From NCBI RefSeq assembly GCF_001651875.1, contig NZ_LNQB01000065.1, positions 1-64,000 on the forward strand: a stretch of DNA of 64,000 nucleotides, written 5' to 3'. The DNA is from Sinorhizobium saheli (GTDB lineage: Bacteria; Pseudomonadota; Alphaproteobacteria; Rhizobiales; Rhizobiaceae). The position numbers were made by a program, and so were the translations under genes. The notes beneath the pieces are model-generated. The model was given only the letters and a program-made list of their open reading frames with translations. It had not been told where the DNA came from and ran no database searches. Shown here piece after piece: positions 8,695 to 18,249 of the stretch. Each line of letters begins with the position of its first letter. Positions within the stretch are counted from its first letter, which is position 1.

Positions 8695-11061
8695 TCAGGC
8701 GGCCGTCGTCCGGTTTTCCGGAACGTCATGCTCGACATAGTACTTGCCGTAGCGATGCCGGTATTTTTCCGCGCCGCCGAAGTCGCTGTATTTGTCGAGT
8801 TCGTTCATGTCGGTCTTGTTGAGGATGACGCCGACGACCTTCGCGTCGATCTGCGGCTCGGAGTTGAGCAGGTCGCGCACGAGCCGCCTCGGCGTTCTTC
8901 CCCATTCGACACAGAAGAGGACGCCGTCGGCAAGCGGGGCAAAGGCCTTCGCATCGACGACCGGCGCGAGCGCGGCGAGATCGACCACGACATAGTCGAA
9001 GGAACTGCGCGCGTTGGCCATGAGGTTCGCCATGGCCGGCGAGGCAAGCAACTCGTTGCTCTGATGGCGATGATCCGAGGCGCCGCCGCCGGCCGGAAGG
9101 ATGGCGAGCTTGGTGCGCTGGTCGACCTTGATGCCGGCGGGCCAGGTCGCCTCGCCGGTCAAGGCTTCCACGAGCCCGGAGCGCGGGGCAGGGGTGATCA
9201 TGTGGGTGAGGCCGGGCTTGCGGATGTCGGCGTCGATCAGGAGCGTCCGTTTGCCGCTTGCCGCCAGAAGGGCGGCGAAATTTGCCGCGACGACCGATTT
9301 CCCCTCATCCGGCACCGCCGAGACGATGGCGATCACGCGGCATTCGTTGCCGGGCAGCACCTGGTCGCAGGCGAGCTTGGCGTTCCTGAAGGTTTCCGCG
9401 AAGGTCGACCGCGGCGCATCGAGGACGATGCGGGACAGGCGTTGCAGCGGCATGGCGTCCGCCGGGTTGTCCGGCCGTCGCTCCGAACCGAAATGCGCGC
9501 GCACGAGCTCCGCCTTCTTCTTCGTTCGCGTACCGACGAGCGGCACGTAGCCGAGCGAGCGATGGCCGAGGATCGAGCGCACGTCGTCCTCGAGGCGGAA
9601 GGTCCGTTCGCGGAATTCGAGGAAGGCCGCGCAGGCGCCGCCGGCCATCAAGCCGAGCACCGCGGAAAGCGCGAGGGTCAGGGTCTTCTTCGGGCTCGAC
9701 GGTGAAACGGGGACGCCCGCCTCGGAGATGACGCGCGCCTTGGCGATCGGGAAGGAACGCTGCTGCGTCGCCTGTTCGTAGCGGCCGAGATAGGTTTCAT
9801 AGAGCGTCTTCAGCGCCGCAGCCTGCTGCTCGAGCTCTCTCAGCCGCACGAGCGACTTGCTGGAGTCCGAGTTCTTGCCGGCGACATGCTGGATGCTCTT
9901 GCGGAGCGAGGCTTCGCGCGAGCGGGCGACCTCGAATTCGTTCTTGTAGCTTGCCGTCAGCTGCTTCAGTTCCTGATAGATCTGCCGGCCGACATCGGCC
10001 TGTTCGGCCCGGAGCGATACCGCCTGAGGGTGATCCTCGCCGAAATTCTGCGTGATTTCCCGCTCGCGCTTGCTGATGTTGAGGTAGCGCGTCCTCAGCT
10101 CGCGGATCACCGAGTTGTCGCCTTCCTTGGGGGAGATGGTTGCATTGTTGACCGCACCCTCGGGCCCCTGGTCGATGATCGACTTGAACTGGTCGTAGCG
10201 TGCCGAGGCGCTGGCCGTGTCGGCCTGGGCGACGATGAGCTGGCTGTTGAGATCGGCCAGTTGCTGCTCCGACATCAGTTCGCCTCGAGCGGCGGTCAGG
10301 CCGTTTTCGCTCCTGAACCGCTCGACCTCGAGCGCTGCCGCCTGCGATCGCTGCTGCAGATCGGTAAGCCGCTCCTGCAGCCAGACGGAGGCGCGCTCGG
10401 TGGCTTCGAAATTGGCGTTCAGCTGATCGGTGAGATAGGCGTCGGCATAGCCCTGCGCCACCGTCGCAGCGAGCCCGGGATCGCTCGAGGTGAACGTCAG
10501 GGCAACGACCGAGCTTCGCCCGACGCGCTCGACGGTCAGCGATCTCTGGAGAAGCGCCGCCGCCTTCTTTCGCTTGCCGTTGCGCACCTGGTCTTCGGTG
10601 AGCTCCGGACCGTCGGAGAAGAGGCCGGTGGTGGTCTTCACCCAGCCTTTGACGACTTCGACCGGCGAGCGGGGCGGGTTGAGGATGGTGTCGTTCTCGG
10701 CCAGGTTGAGCTTGTCGACGACGCGCAGCGCAAGCTCGCCGGATTTCAGGATCTCGACGGCGCTGGCAATCTGCGTGTCCAGCAACTGGCTGTTCACCGG
10801 CGTTGGCTCTTCCTCGGCGTATTTCGACAGGTTTTCGTCAAGCAGAACCTGCGTCATCGCCGTGTAATAGGACGTCGCGAACAGGAGATAGACGACCCCC
10901 AGCATGATGAAGAGCACAATGAAGGCCGCCACGAGCCTCGCCCGGCGGAGGACGACAGCCAGCAGCCGATCGAGATCGATGAAACCGTCTGACTGTTCTT
11001 CGCGGGGCATGATGCTGCTCAAGGGGGCGCTTCTCTGTTTCATGGGGGCCGTTCTGTTCAT
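8695..11061 (-). CDS. exoP: ExoP, Wzc-like polysaccharide co-polymerase and tyrosine autokinase
   Basis: A 788-residue inner-membrane protein that sets chain length and drives export of the exopolysaccharide. Order: Wzz-type N-terminal domain with the first membrane helix (about residues 43-62), a long coiled-coil periplasmic region, a Pro-rich stretch (VPVSPSSP) leading into the second helix (about 450), then a cytoplasmic BY-kinase domain. That domain has Walker A VPDEGKS (K588), Walker A' LLIDADIRKP and Walker B YVVVDL. The C-terminus carries the Tyr cluster (KYRHRYGKYYVEHD) that is autophosphorylated in this family. GGAG precedes ATG 11061. It is the last gene of the minus-strand exoL-A-M-O-N-P run. 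Confidence 0.95.
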   Translation of the reverse strand: MNRTAPMKQRSAPLSSIMPREEQSDGFIDLDRLLAVVLRRARLVAAFIVLFIMLGVVYLLFATSYYTAMTQVLLDENLSKYAEEEPTPVNSQLLDTQIASAVEILKSGELALRVVDKLNLAENDTILNPPRSPVEVVKGWVKTTTGLFSDGPELTEDQVRNGKRKKAAALLQRSLTVERVGRSSVVALTFTSSDPGLAATVAQGYADAYLTDQLNANFEATERASVWLQERLTDLQQRSQAAALEVERFRSENGLTAARGELMSEQQLADLNSQLIVAQADTASASARYDQFKSIIDQGPEGAVNNATISPKEGDNSVIRELRTRYLNISKREREITQNFGEDHPQAVSLRAEQADVGRQIYQELKQLTASYKNEFEVARSREASLRKSIQHVAGKNSDSSKSLVRLRELEQQAAALKTLYETYLGRYEQATQQRSFPIAKARVISEAGVPVSPSSPKKTLTLALSAVLGLMAGGACAAFLEFRERTFRLEDDVRSILGHRSLGYVPLVGTRTKKKAELVRAHFGSERRPDNPADAMPLQRLSRIVLDAPRSTFAETFRNAKLACDQVLPGNECRVIAIVSAVPDEGKSVVAANFAALLAASGKRTLLIDADIRKPGLTHMITPAPRSGLVEALTGEATWPAGIKVDQRTKLAILPAGGGASDHRHQSNELLASPAMANLMANARSSFDYVVVDLAALAPVVDAKAFAPLADGVLFCVEWGRTPRRLVRDLLNSEPQIDAKVVGVILNKTDMNELDKYSDFGGAEKYRHRYGKYYVEHDVPENRTTAA

Positions 11062-11083
11062 TTTGTTCTCCGGTCCTTGGCGC

Positions 11084-11103
11084 GGCGGTCCTCTCGGACC
11101 GCC
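11084..11103 (-). promoter_or_regulatory. Intercistronic hairpin between exoN and exoP
   Basis: GGCGGTCC (11084-11091), TCTC loop, GGACCGCC (11096-11103): a perfect 8-bp stem in the 54-base gap between exoN and exoP. No T-tract. It could partly terminate or protect the upstream mRNA and so lower ExoP relative to the enzymes before it. Confidence 0.45.
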
Positions 11104-11115
11104 GGAGGCCTTCGC

Positions 11116-12021
11116 TTATGCCGCCCGGATGCGGCTTTCGTGCGACAGGACGATTTCGCGCACCGACTCGAAAACGATGTCGCCGATGTCCGCCCGGTCC
11201 AGGGCAAAGGCGACATTGGCCTCGATGAAGCCCTGCTTGGAACCGCAATCGAAGGTGCGGCCTTCATAGGGATGGGCATGGAAGGGCTGGCTTTGCGACA
11301 GTGCCAGCATGCCGTCGGTCAACTGGATCTCGTTGCCGGCGCCGCGCGGCTGATGGGCGAGGATCGAGAATATCTCCGGCTGCAGGATGTAGCGCCCGTT
11401 GAGATAAAAATTGGAGGGCGCCTGTCCGGCCGCAGGCTTTTCGACCATCTCGGTCACGGCGAAGCCGTGCTGCACGCTCATGCCCTTGCCGACGATCCCG
11501 TATTTCGATGCCTCCTCCGGAGCGCACTGCTCCACGGCGACCACGTTGCCACCGACTTCGCGGTAGAGATCCATGAGGCCGGCCATGCAGCCGCGCGCGC
11601 CGAAGGAGACCATGTCCGGCAGCAGCAGCGCGAAGGGCTCGTCGCCGATCAGATCGCGGGCACACCAGACCGCGTGGCCGAGCCCGAGCGGGGCCTGCTG
11701 GCGCGTGAAGCTGACGGAGCCGGCCTTCGGCAGCATGGCTTCGAGTTCGGAGATCTGCGCGTTCTTGCCCGAGCGAGACAGCGACGAGATGAGCTCTGGC
11801 GTGTCGTCGAAATGGTCCTCGATCGCCTGCTTGTTGCGGCTGGTGACGAAGACGATGTGCTCGATGCCCGCCTGGCGGGCTTCGTCCACCGCATATTGGA
11901 CGACGGGCCGGTCGACGATCGTCAGCATCTCCTTGGGCACGGCCTTCGTCGCGGGAAGGAACCGCGTTCCGTTTCCGGCAACCGGAATGACTGCTTTCCT
12001 GACGGTCCTGATAGGATTCAT
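11116..12021 (-). CDS. exoN: ExoN, UTP-glucose-1-phosphate uridylyltransferase
   Basis: A 301-residue GalU-type nucleotidyltransferase that makes UDP-glucose from UTP and glucose-1-phosphate, the donor for the glucosyltransferases of this cluster. The nucleotide-binding motif [18 protein letters not shown] lies at residues 16-33, and the EMVEKP and [10 protein letters not shown] segments further on are typical of GalU. The reading frame is open far upstream, but that part is a shadow of exoO. ATG 12021 with AAAGGA upstream gives the correct GalU N-terminus. It follows exoO by only 5 bases. Confidence 0.95.
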   Translation of the reverse strand: MNPIRTVRKAVIPVAGNGTRFLPATKAVPKEMLTIVDRPVVQYAVDEARQAGIEHIVFVTSRNKQAIEDHFDDTPELISSLSRSGKNAQISELEAMLPKAGSVSFTRQQAPLGLGHAVWCARDLIGDEPFALLLPDMVSFGARGCMAGLMDLYREVGGNVVAVEQCAPEEASKYGIVGKGMSVQHGFAVTEMVEKPAAGQAPSNFYLNGRYILQPEIFSILAHQPRGAGNEIQLTDGMLALSQSQPFHAHPYEGRTFDCGSKQGFIEANVAFALDRADIGDIVFESVREIVLSHESRIRAA

Positions 12022-12026
12022 CCGTT

Positions 12027-13049
12027 TTATCCTTTGCTTGTATTGGGATCGTTGCCCAGCGGGGCCGGTTCGGCCGCCACCGTGACGGCGGCGGAAGGAA
12101 GGGGTGCGACAATCGCCGGCGGCGCTGCGAGGCGGCGCAATCGGGCGGCGATCGGCATGCGCAGGTGCCGAAGCGCGACAGGGTCGGCGAGCGCGGTCCT
12201 GAGCGCGCCCAGGAAGGACTTCTCCTTCAACTGTTCGACGAGGACGAGGAAGGAGCGCGCCTGACGAAAGCCGCGCGCGCGCCGGCGCTGCATCTTCGTG
12301 GAAGGGGGATCGAGCGGATAGCGCTGCAGGAACACCTCGTCCGCGGCCATCATCGCGTCGATGTGGTCGAGCCTCAGCACCCGCGATATGGAGCCGTCGC
12401 GGATATGATAGATGTAGCCGGCAGAAGGCTCGATCGCGCATCGGCCGCCGCAGGCAAGGGCGGACGCGAGCAGGATATAGTCCTCGCCGATGCGCAACGT
12501 CTCGTCGAAACGGAGGCCGTTCGCTTCGAGGAAGCGCCGCTCGAAGACCGGCTTCATGTAGCCGAAATTGTGTTCCGAGCGAAAAAGCACATTCGACTCG
12601 ATGAAGGCGGGAAGGGTAAGCAGCGGCCGCCGGGCGAGTTCCGCCTCGCCAAACATTCTGACGCTGCGCCCGTCGATCGAAACGACGTCGAGATTGTCGA
12701 CGACGATCTGCGCGGCGGCCGTCCTGGCCCGCCCGATCATCCGTTTGAGCCGGTCCGGCCGCACCGTATCGTCCGAATCGAGGACCGCGACCCAGGTGCC
12801 CCGCGCCGCGTCCAGCCCGGCATTGCGCGCGCCGCCCGGTCCGCGGTTCCGTTCCAGCGCGATCAGCCGGACGCGGGGATCGGCCATTGCCGTGACGAGG
12901 GCCGGGGTGGCGTCCGTCGAGCAATCGTCGACGACGATGACCTCTACCTCTACGCCTTGCTGCGAAAGCGCGCTGTCGATCGCCCGCATGATCGTATCTG
13001 CCGCGTTGTAGGCGGCGATGACGAAGGTGACGTCGGGATGCACGCTCAT
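12027..13049 (-). CDS. exoO: ExoO, family 2 glycosyltransferase
   Basis: A 340-residue GT-A glycosyltransferase. In S. meliloti, ExoO adds the first side-chain glucose of the succinoglycan repeat at the cytoplasmic membrane face. Visible marks are the N-terminal [12 protein letters not shown] segment, VDDCSTDAT, and the DxD-type VLDSDD. I start it at ATG 13049 (MSVHPDV), which overlaps the exoM stop as ATGA; the longer ORF start at 13196 only adds exoM shadow. The C-terminal 30 residues are Ala/Pro rich and probably disordered. The precise linkage made in this strain is unknown because the cluster lacks exoW. Confidence 0.92.
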   Translation of the reverse strand: MSVHPDVTFVIAAYNAADTIMRAIDSALSQQGVEVEVIVVDDCSTDATPALVTAMADPRVRLIALERNRGPGGARNAGLDAARGTWVAVLDSDDTVRPDRLKRMIGRARTAAAQIVVDNLDVVSIDGRSVRMFGEAELARRPLLTLPAFIESNVLFRSEHNFGYMKPVFERRFLEANGLRFDETLRIGEDYILLASALACGGRCAIEPSAGYIYHIRDGSISRVLRLDHIDAMMAADEVFLQRYPLDPPSTKMQRRRARGFRQARSFLVLVEQLKEKSFLGALRTALADPVALRHLRMPIAARLRRLAAPPAIVAPLPSAAVTVAAEPAPLGNDPNTSKG

Positions 13050-13975
13050 GGCGAGGTCGCCTCCCGGATGCCGTATTGCTCGATCGCCTTGTGCCCCAGC
13101 AGGCCGCTGAGGACGCCCGCATGGAGAAGCGCGCGCAGCGCATAGCGGTGCCGCCGGACGGTCGAGGGGAACGAGAGCGCCGCGCCGAGCGCGCAATAGC
13201 CGGCTTTTGCCGCGGCAAGGGCGACGTTCAGAGGCCGCCGCAGGCCGTTCGCCCTTTCCGCGAGGAGTCGGCCGTGCGTCTGGCCGGAGCGGAAGCGGCG
13301 CTTCGCGAGCCAGGCGAGGGTGGCTCTCTTCTCCGGCACCGGTTCATGCACCCAGGCTTCCGTCGCAAAGGCGATGGTTCCGCCGGCGCGGTGCATCCCG
13401 GTGAAGAAGTCCGTGTCCTCGCCGCCGCTCTTGCCGAGGGCGAGCTTGAAGCGGCAGCCGGAAAGCGACGGCGCCTGGCGCCTGAGCAGCGTATTGCAGG
13501 TGTAACCGGTGCGGATCTCGCCCTTGACCCAGACCGGCAGCGTCGAATGGAAATCGCCGCTGCGCATCCACGCGGGCGCCGAAGGTGCGTAATGCGCCCT
13601 GACGGGACCGAGAACGGCGTCGGCGCCGGTCTCACGCGCGGTTTCCAGGAGCCGTATCAACCAATCCTTCGAAGCGGTCTCGTCATCGTCGATAAAGGCG
13701 AGGAAATCGCCCTTGCCGTTGTCGAGGCAGCAATTGCGCGCGATGGAGATATTCGAGGCCGGGCAATGGACGTAGAGGATGTCGAACGGAATTTCCGCCC
13801 GCAGGCCCTCAACCAGGGGCTTGGCGCTCGGCTGGACGTCGTTGTCCGCGACGATGACACGGATGGTTGCGCGTTCGGGCACCGTCATGGCCGCGAGCGA
13901 GCGAAGCGTGTCGGCAAGTTCCGGCCGGCGAAAGGTGCAGACGCCGATGTCGATCTGGAGCGGCGCGGCCATCAT
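13046..13975 (-). CDS. exoM: ExoM, family 2 glycosyltransferase
   Basis: A 309-residue GT2 enzyme. Its S. meliloti counterpart adds the fourth sugar (third glucose) to the lipid-linked repeat. The N-terminus [18 protein letters not shown], the VADND segment and the acidic FIDDDE motif define the nucleotide-sugar site. A C-terminal hydrophobic segment may tether it to the membrane. Two tandem ATGs (13975 and 13972) exist; the second overlaps the exoA stop. Both ends overlap their neighbours by four bases, so exoA-exoM-exoO translation is tightly coupled. Confidence 0.92.
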   Translation of the reverse strand: MMAAPLQIDIGVCTFRRPELADTLRSLAAMTVPERATIRVIVADNDVQPSAKPLVEGLRAEIPFDILYVHCPASNISIARNCCLDNGKGDFLAFIDDDETASKDWLIRLLETARETGADAVLGPVRAHYAPSAPAWMRSGDFHSTLPVWVKGEIRTGYTCNTLLRRQAPSLSGCRFKLALGKSGGEDTDFFTGMHRAGGTIAFATEAWVHEPVPEKRATLAWLAKRRFRSGQTHGRLLAERANGLRRPLNVALAAAKAGYCALGAALSFPSTVRRHRYALRALLHAGVLSGLLGHKAIEQYGIREATSP

Positions 13976-14967
13976 TCGGTCACCCGGCGACGGAAATCGA
14001 GAAGTTCGCGCCAGAAGCCGGCGGACCAGGCGAGATGCATGACCATGGCGGAGACCGCGGCGAGCGGGCCGTAGGGATTGCGCTGCCCGAGCGCCATCCA
14101 GACGCCATAGCCGAGGCAGGCGGCCGCCCAGAGGCCGACGGGCAGCACCGCCATCCAGTTGACGACGGCAAGCAGCGCCCCGAAGGCGACGGGTGCCACC
14201 GCGAGCGGCAGCATCTGCCGGAGGCCGGGCATGGCACGGTGCTTGAGGATGTTCCTTGCGCGGCCGCGGCCGTAGCCGAAATATTGCCGGAAGAGGGGAA
14301 GGGGCTTGGCCCGCGGATAGTAGACCATGCTCGTCTTGTCGGTCATCCAGATCCGATAGCCGGCCTTTCCGAGGCGGTAGTCGAGTTCCGCGTCTTCGTT
14401 GTGGCTGAAGCTCTCGTCATAGCCGCCGACCGCCGTGAAGGCCGCCACCCGCATCAGCGCGTGATGGCCATGCTCAACCCAATGGCCGACGGCACCGCTG
14501 CGGTGTTTCGAGCCGCCGTTGCCGAGCGTGGAGTTCTGTGCGACGGCCGTCGCCTTCTGGAAGGTGCTGAAGCCGATGGTCTGCATCGCGACGACGACGG
14601 AGTCGGCGCCGGTCTCGAGCGCTTCCTCGACGAGCCGCGCGCAATAATCGTCCGGATAGGAGCCGTGGGCGTCGATGCGGATCAGGAAGTCATGGTCCGT
14701 GCCCAACTCGCCGACGGCGCGATTGACCGCGGCGCTCTGGATGCGCTTCGGGTTGTCGAGGAAGAGCACCCGCGGGTCTTCGTCGGCAAGGCGCCGGGCG
14801 ATCTCGCGCGTCCCATCGACGCTGCCGCCATCGGCGATGACGATCGCGGCGTTGAGCGGGTCGAGCGACGGACGCAGCTTTTCGACCAGCGCCTCGATAT
14901 GGGAGGCCTCGTTGAGGCAGGGTATGACGATGAGGCTGGACGTGGACGTCACGGCATCTGAACTCAT
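13972..14967 (-). CDS. exoA: ExoA, family 2 glucosyltransferase with membrane segments
   Basis: A 331-residue GT2 enzyme. In S. meliloti, ExoA transfers the first glucose to the galactose laid down by ExoY. The catalytic domain (LIVIPCLNEASHIE, ADGGSVDGT, RIDAHGSYPDDY) occupies about residues 10-230. Two hydrophobic segments (about 240-295) anchor it in the inner membrane. ATG 14967 (MSSDAV) has an AAGGTGG Shine-Dalgarno and overlaps the exoL stop as ATGA; the upstream extension to 15024 is not needed. Confidence 0.93.
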   Translation of the reverse strand: MSSDAVTSTSSLIVIPCLNEASHIEALVEKLRPSLDPLNAAIVIADGGSVDGTREIARRLADEDPRVLFLDNPKRIQSAAVNRAVGELGTDHDFLIRIDAHGSYPDDYCARLVEEALETGADSVVVAMQTIGFSTFQKATAVAQNSTLGNGGSKHRSGAVGHWVEHGHHALMRVAAFTAVGGYDESFSHNEDAELDYRLGKAGYRIWMTDKTSMVYYPRAKPLPLFRQYFGYGRGRARNILKHRAMPGLRQMLPLAVAPVAFGALLAVVNWMAVLPVGLWAAACLGYGVWMALGQRNPYGPLAAVSAMVMHLAWSAGFWRELLDFRRRVTE

Positions 14968-16172
14968 AAAAGGCCACCTTCGTTGTGACGGGGTTCCGTT
15001 ATCGCCGCACTCGGGATCCTGCATGGCGTTTCATGGGCAAGCGCCGCCAGCCGTCGGACAAGCGCTTCGCAATCGCCACGGTCGAACACCCACGTCCCGG
15101 CGCTGCAGCGATTGATGCGGCCCGCGGCTTCGGCGTAGCTCTCCGGCGTCATCGGACCGAGGAGCGTGGCAAGGCTGTCGGCGTCGGGCTCTTCGAGCAC
15201 GAGGCCGATCCCCCGCACGGACAGGAACCGTGCCGTCTCGGTGCCCTTCATGGCGATCGGAACGCGTCCGTGCCGGCAGCCTTCATAGAGCCGGTTGGGC
15301 AGCAGCCAGGCGGAATTCTGGCCCTCCTCGAAGAAGTCGATCGCCCAGGTGAAATGCACGTCGCCGTAAATGCCGGCGAGGTCCTCCGGATTGCGATAGG
15401 CGCCCTCGAAGCGGATGAACGGTTCACCGCGCACGAAACCGTCGAAATCCTCGAACTCGGAATAGGCGGGCCGGCCGCGCAGGACGACCTCGAAGCGGCC
15501 CTCCATCCGGCGGGAAAAATCGGCGAGCAGGGCAAGCGACTTGCGGCAGCGCAAGGCGCCGAACCAGCCGATCTTCCACGGTGCGCCGGGCAGTGGGGGT
15601 TCGGCCGGCGGCGCCGGGCCTTCCGACGCGCCGTCGATGTCGAGCACCTTGTTCTCCAGGAGCACCGGCGGCGCGTCGATGCCGGAGAGGGGACGGAAAT
15701 AGTGCTCGATGAAGGCGGGCGAACTGGTGACCAGCCAGCGTGCGTTCCGGCCGAGCTGGGCTTCAGCCGCCCGCAAGGCACGGCCGATGAGATCCTTGCG
15801 CAACATGAGCCGGTGAATGTCCAGGCATTCGTAGACGATCGGAACCTCGCCGCCGAAGAGCGCCACGGCCCTTTTCGCGACCGCCAGCATTTCGAGATTG
15901 CGGGCGATGATGACATCGGGCTTTCGGACGTCGCGAAGCCTGTTTTTCAACGACACGCATGCGCCGGCGACGGCACCGAGCCGCTGGGCGAAACGGCCAT
16001 CAGCCGTGGTTCCGAGCTCGATCGGCTCGACGCCGTGGACGGCGGCGAGCGGATTGGCGCCCCGGCGGAAGCCGGCCAAGGTTACGCTCGCGCCACCCGA
16101 AACGAGCGTAAGGGTCCTGCGTCGCACCGCAGGATCGGCGAGATCCTGCGCCAAGTAGAGTATCTGCAGCAT
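14964..16172 (-). CDS. exoL: ExoL, glycosyltransferase
   Basis: A 402-residue protein matching ExoL, which in S. meliloti adds the second glucose of the succinoglycan backbone. It starts MLQILYLAQDLADPAV and has a GT-B-like layout: an N-terminal segment with DVIIARNLEML, a central WKIGWFGALRCRKSL, and a C-terminal LPNRLYEGCRHGRVPIA stretch typical of family 4-like acceptor/donor binding. ATG 16172 is preferred over the long upstream extension (to 16331), which crosses into exoK. It lies 82 bases downstream of exoK. Soluble or peripheral membrane protein. Confidence 0.9.
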   Translation of the reverse strand: MLQILYLAQDLADPAVRRRTLTLVSGGASVTLAGFRRGANPLAAVHGVEPIELGTTADGRFAQRLGAVAGACVSLKNRLRDVRKPDVIIARNLEMLAVAKRAVALFGGEVPIVYECLDIHRLMLRKDLIGRALRAAEAQLGRNARWLVTSSPAFIEHYFRPLSGIDAPPVLLENKVLDIDGASEGPAPPAEPPLPGAPWKIGWFGALRCRKSLALLADFSRRMEGRFEVVLRGRPAYSEFEDFDGFVRGEPFIRFEGAYRNPEDLAGIYGDVHFTWAIDFFEEGQNSAWLLPNRLYEGCRHGRVPIAMKGTETARFLSVRGIGLVLEEPDADSLATLLGPMTPESYAEAAGRINRCSAGTWVFDRGDCEALVRRLAALAHETPCRIPSAAITEPRHNEGGLL

Positions 16173-16254
16173 GAAAACATCCGTTTCCCTGCCCAGCCCC
16201 GGCCGAGCATAGTTCGATTTCTTGTGCACTGCAATAAGTCGGATTAAATGCGCC

Positions 16255-17076
16255 TCAATTGCGCATTTGCTCGGCTTCCGCCCGCTCCAGGTGGCAGGCG
16301 ACCGACTCGGCGAACTGGCACTCGTCGCCAAGTGCCGTAAACGCGACGCGGTCGACCTGAAGCTTTGCCGGTTCCTTGTAGGAGAAGGTGCCCATCCAGT
16401 CGGTGAGCGTGTCCGTCCCCCAAAGGCTGAAGAAGATCTTCTGGGCGTTCACCGGAATCTTGGCGGGGTCCGTGACCTCGTGGACCATCTCGCCATTGAC
16501 GTAGTAGCGGATCCGGTCCTTCTCCCAGACGAAGGCATAGTCGTTGAAGCCCTGGTTGGCGCCGCCGGGCACGTCGGCCAAAAATTCGTTGCCCCCCTTA
16601 GCCGAGACGTACTGGTTGATCTGTACCTTCGCGGTGTTCTTGCCGAGCACCTCGAAATCGATCTCGTCATGCGGCTTCTTGTCGGCAGGCCCGATGTAGG
16701 TGAAGAAGGCGGAGTTGAGCCCGGAGCCGTCGGCCGTCCTGATCCGCGCCTCGTAGGTGCCGTAGCCGAAGCGCTTGCGTGTCTGGATTTCGCCGCAGGC
16801 AAAATTGCGCTTGCCTTCCTTCCGCTCCTCGAAGGTCAGCTCCAGAATGCCGTTGACGGGCTTCACCTGCTTCTTTGACCAGGTGCAGTTCTGGTGTGCG
16901 CCGTTGTTCCATCCATCGGAAACGTACCAGACACGGCCGTCGAGCTCATCGAAATCGTCCAGGAAGGATTTGCCGTTGGCTCCCTCCTGCGCCATGGCGG
17001 CGGCTGCAGCACAGGCAAGGGGAAGCGCTGTGAAGAGGGCGCGTTGGCTAAGGCGCCAGAAGCGATCGGATATCAT
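16255..17076 (-). CDS. exoK: ExoK, secreted endo-beta-1,3-1,4-glycanase (GH16)
   Basis: A 273-residue GH16 glycanase with a signal peptide (about residues 1-29, ending AAAMAQ). The retaining catalytic motif is HDEIDFE: nucleophile E138, D140 and acid/base E142. It cleaves nascent exopolysaccharide outside the cell to low-molecular-weight forms; in NGR234-type strains I recall exoK being the glycanase tied to symbiotically active oligosaccharides. The C-terminal extension after the GH16 core (about 245-273) has two Cys that may form a disulfide. About 800 bases without a clear gene lie upstream, where exoH is found in S. meliloti. Confidence 0.95.
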   Translation of the reverse strand: MISDRFWRLSQRALFTALPLACAAAAAMAQEGANGKSFLDDFDELDGRVWYVSDGWNNGAHQNCTWSKKQVKPVNGILELTFEERKEGKRNFACGEIQTRKRFGYGTYEARIRTADGSGLNSAFFTYIGPADKKPHDEIDFEVLGKNTAKVQINQYVSAKGGNEFLADVPGGANQGFNDYAFVWEKDRIRYYVNGEMVHEVTDPAKIPVNAQKIFFSLWGTDTLTDWMGTFSYKEPAKLQVDRVAFTALGDECQFAESVACHLERAEAEQMRN

Positions 17077-17882
17077 GGTCTGTTACCTTTGCTGTGGCGA
17101 ACGGCCTGGCTGCGCACCTCGAGGGCGCTGCACGGCAATTCGTGTCGACCGGCGGCGGGAATGCCGGGCGGGGTGCGAAGCCGGTTTGATGCGCAAGGAG
17201 ACATTCGCGTCCATACTCACGATTCAGTCACTCCCTATCGGGCAGCGCCGCGACGTCAGCCGTTTCCGAAGAGACTTGGGCCCGCGGGAGATAAGCTAGA
17301 GCATCCTCTAAGAAAAAATATGGCAGCAGCAGCAGCAAAATGACCAAAGCCATGCTGCAGTGCATTCGGCCGGCGAACTCATGGAAAGACGGCGCCGCTT
17401 CGCCGCACCGCGCCGCCAGCGAAAAAGCCCGGTTTCGCCGCATGTTGGAAAAGTTGTCCCCATCAAAATCCTGGGGCAATCCGCAGTTGAATGTCAGGTC
17501 CGTGAATTTTTCAGCGCACCCGATTTTTTCGCGCGAGACATGGCGATTTGGCGATCGCCGGCGCGCAGAATACGGCAAGGATAGGGCGGTGCTTGGGCCG
17601 TCGAACGTGCCCGAACGCGCAAGCGATTCGCGACACATGCTTGCGCGAACCACGCCCGTCACAAGGAAGAACCGGAAGCTTGTTAAGATGCGCGGCGCTG
17701 AAGCGTGGACGACCGCACCGCCCCCGATTACCCCTAAAATGTCTCTGGAAAACGCATCGGGAAAGCGCGAAAGTGGTTCTTATATTTTATTGCTTTCAGA
17801 ACCAGTCCGGCCCGCCCTCAACCGGCGGGCCTTTTGCTGCCCTTGCGCGCGAAACCATTCAAGGTGGCGCGCTTCATGGTCG
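17077..17882. other. Gene-poor gap where exoH is expected
   Basis: About 800 bases between exoK and the next supported gene. No succinyltransferase reading frame or recognisable fragment is present. The minus strand holds a 41-codon ORF (17228-17353, MALVILLLLLPYFF...) without a Shine-Dalgarno, which I do not call as a gene. The stretch 17300-17345 is AT-rich. A double hairpin with T-tail lies at 17775-17835. The exoK promoter must lie in the first few hundred bases. Confidence 0.5.
17809..17835 (+). terminator. Rho-independent terminator, plus strand
   Basis: GGCCCGCC (17809-17816), a 7-base loop and GGCGGGCC (17824-17831) form a perfect 8-bp GC stem followed by TTTT. No plus-strand protein gene precedes it. 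A second stem, GGTTCT/AGAACC (17775-17780 with 17798-17803), sits directly upstream, so it may end a small RNA. Confidence 0.65.
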
Positions 17883-18140
17883 TTATTGGTCGTTCGGCTT
17901 TGCCGAGATCGTCTTGGTGTCGCTTTCGCGGAGCGGCTTCGTCATCTCGTCGACTTCGCTCTGGCGCCGGGCCGCCACCTCGGGCTCCTTCGATTTCAGC
18001 GACGGCATCAGGACCGCCGCGAGAACCCCGATTGGCCCGAGGATGCAACCGATCAGCAGCCAACGCAGGCTATGACCGCCCCTGACCGTGGCGATCACGG
18101 CGGTAACAATGGCGCACAGGATCCAGAGTTCGATTATCAT
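17883..18140 (-). CDS. Small two-helix membrane protein
   Basis: An 85-residue protein. Two hydrophobic segments (about residues 2-18 and 27-46, with GCILGPIGVLAAV) are followed by a charged 40-residue tail. ATG 18140 with GAGG five bases upstream fits; the longer ORF to 18341 does not. It has the look of short inner-membrane proteins common in rhizobia, but I do not recognise a named family. It lies between exoI and exoK on the same strand, in the place occupied by exoH in S. meliloti; there is no evidence that it acts in polysaccharide synthesis. Confidence 0.6.
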   Translation of the reverse strand: MIIELWILCAIVTAVIATVRGGHSLRWLLIGCILGPIGVLAAVLMPSLKSKEPEVAARRQSEVDEMTKPLRESDTKTISAKPNDQ

Positions 18141-18249
18141 TGGGCCTCGTTGCTGCTTTTCGCCGGTTCGCCCGCCAACATTGCCAATCGCATACCGGTC
18201 GGACGTATAGAAATCGATTGCAATGATCTTAGGTCGATTCGGTCTAAAA

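Noticed and set aside
11116-13218. Apparent 700-residue fusion of an Arg-rich domain to ExoN
   Set aside because: The first 399 codons are the out-of-frame shadow of exoO and part of exoM. ExoN starts cleanly at ATG 12021 with its own Shine-Dalgarno.
17228-17353. 41-codon hydrophobic ORF on the minus strand upstream of exoK
   Set aside because: It has a membrane-like N-terminus but no Shine-Dalgarno and AT-rich codons unlike its neighbours. Evidence is too thin to call it a gene.
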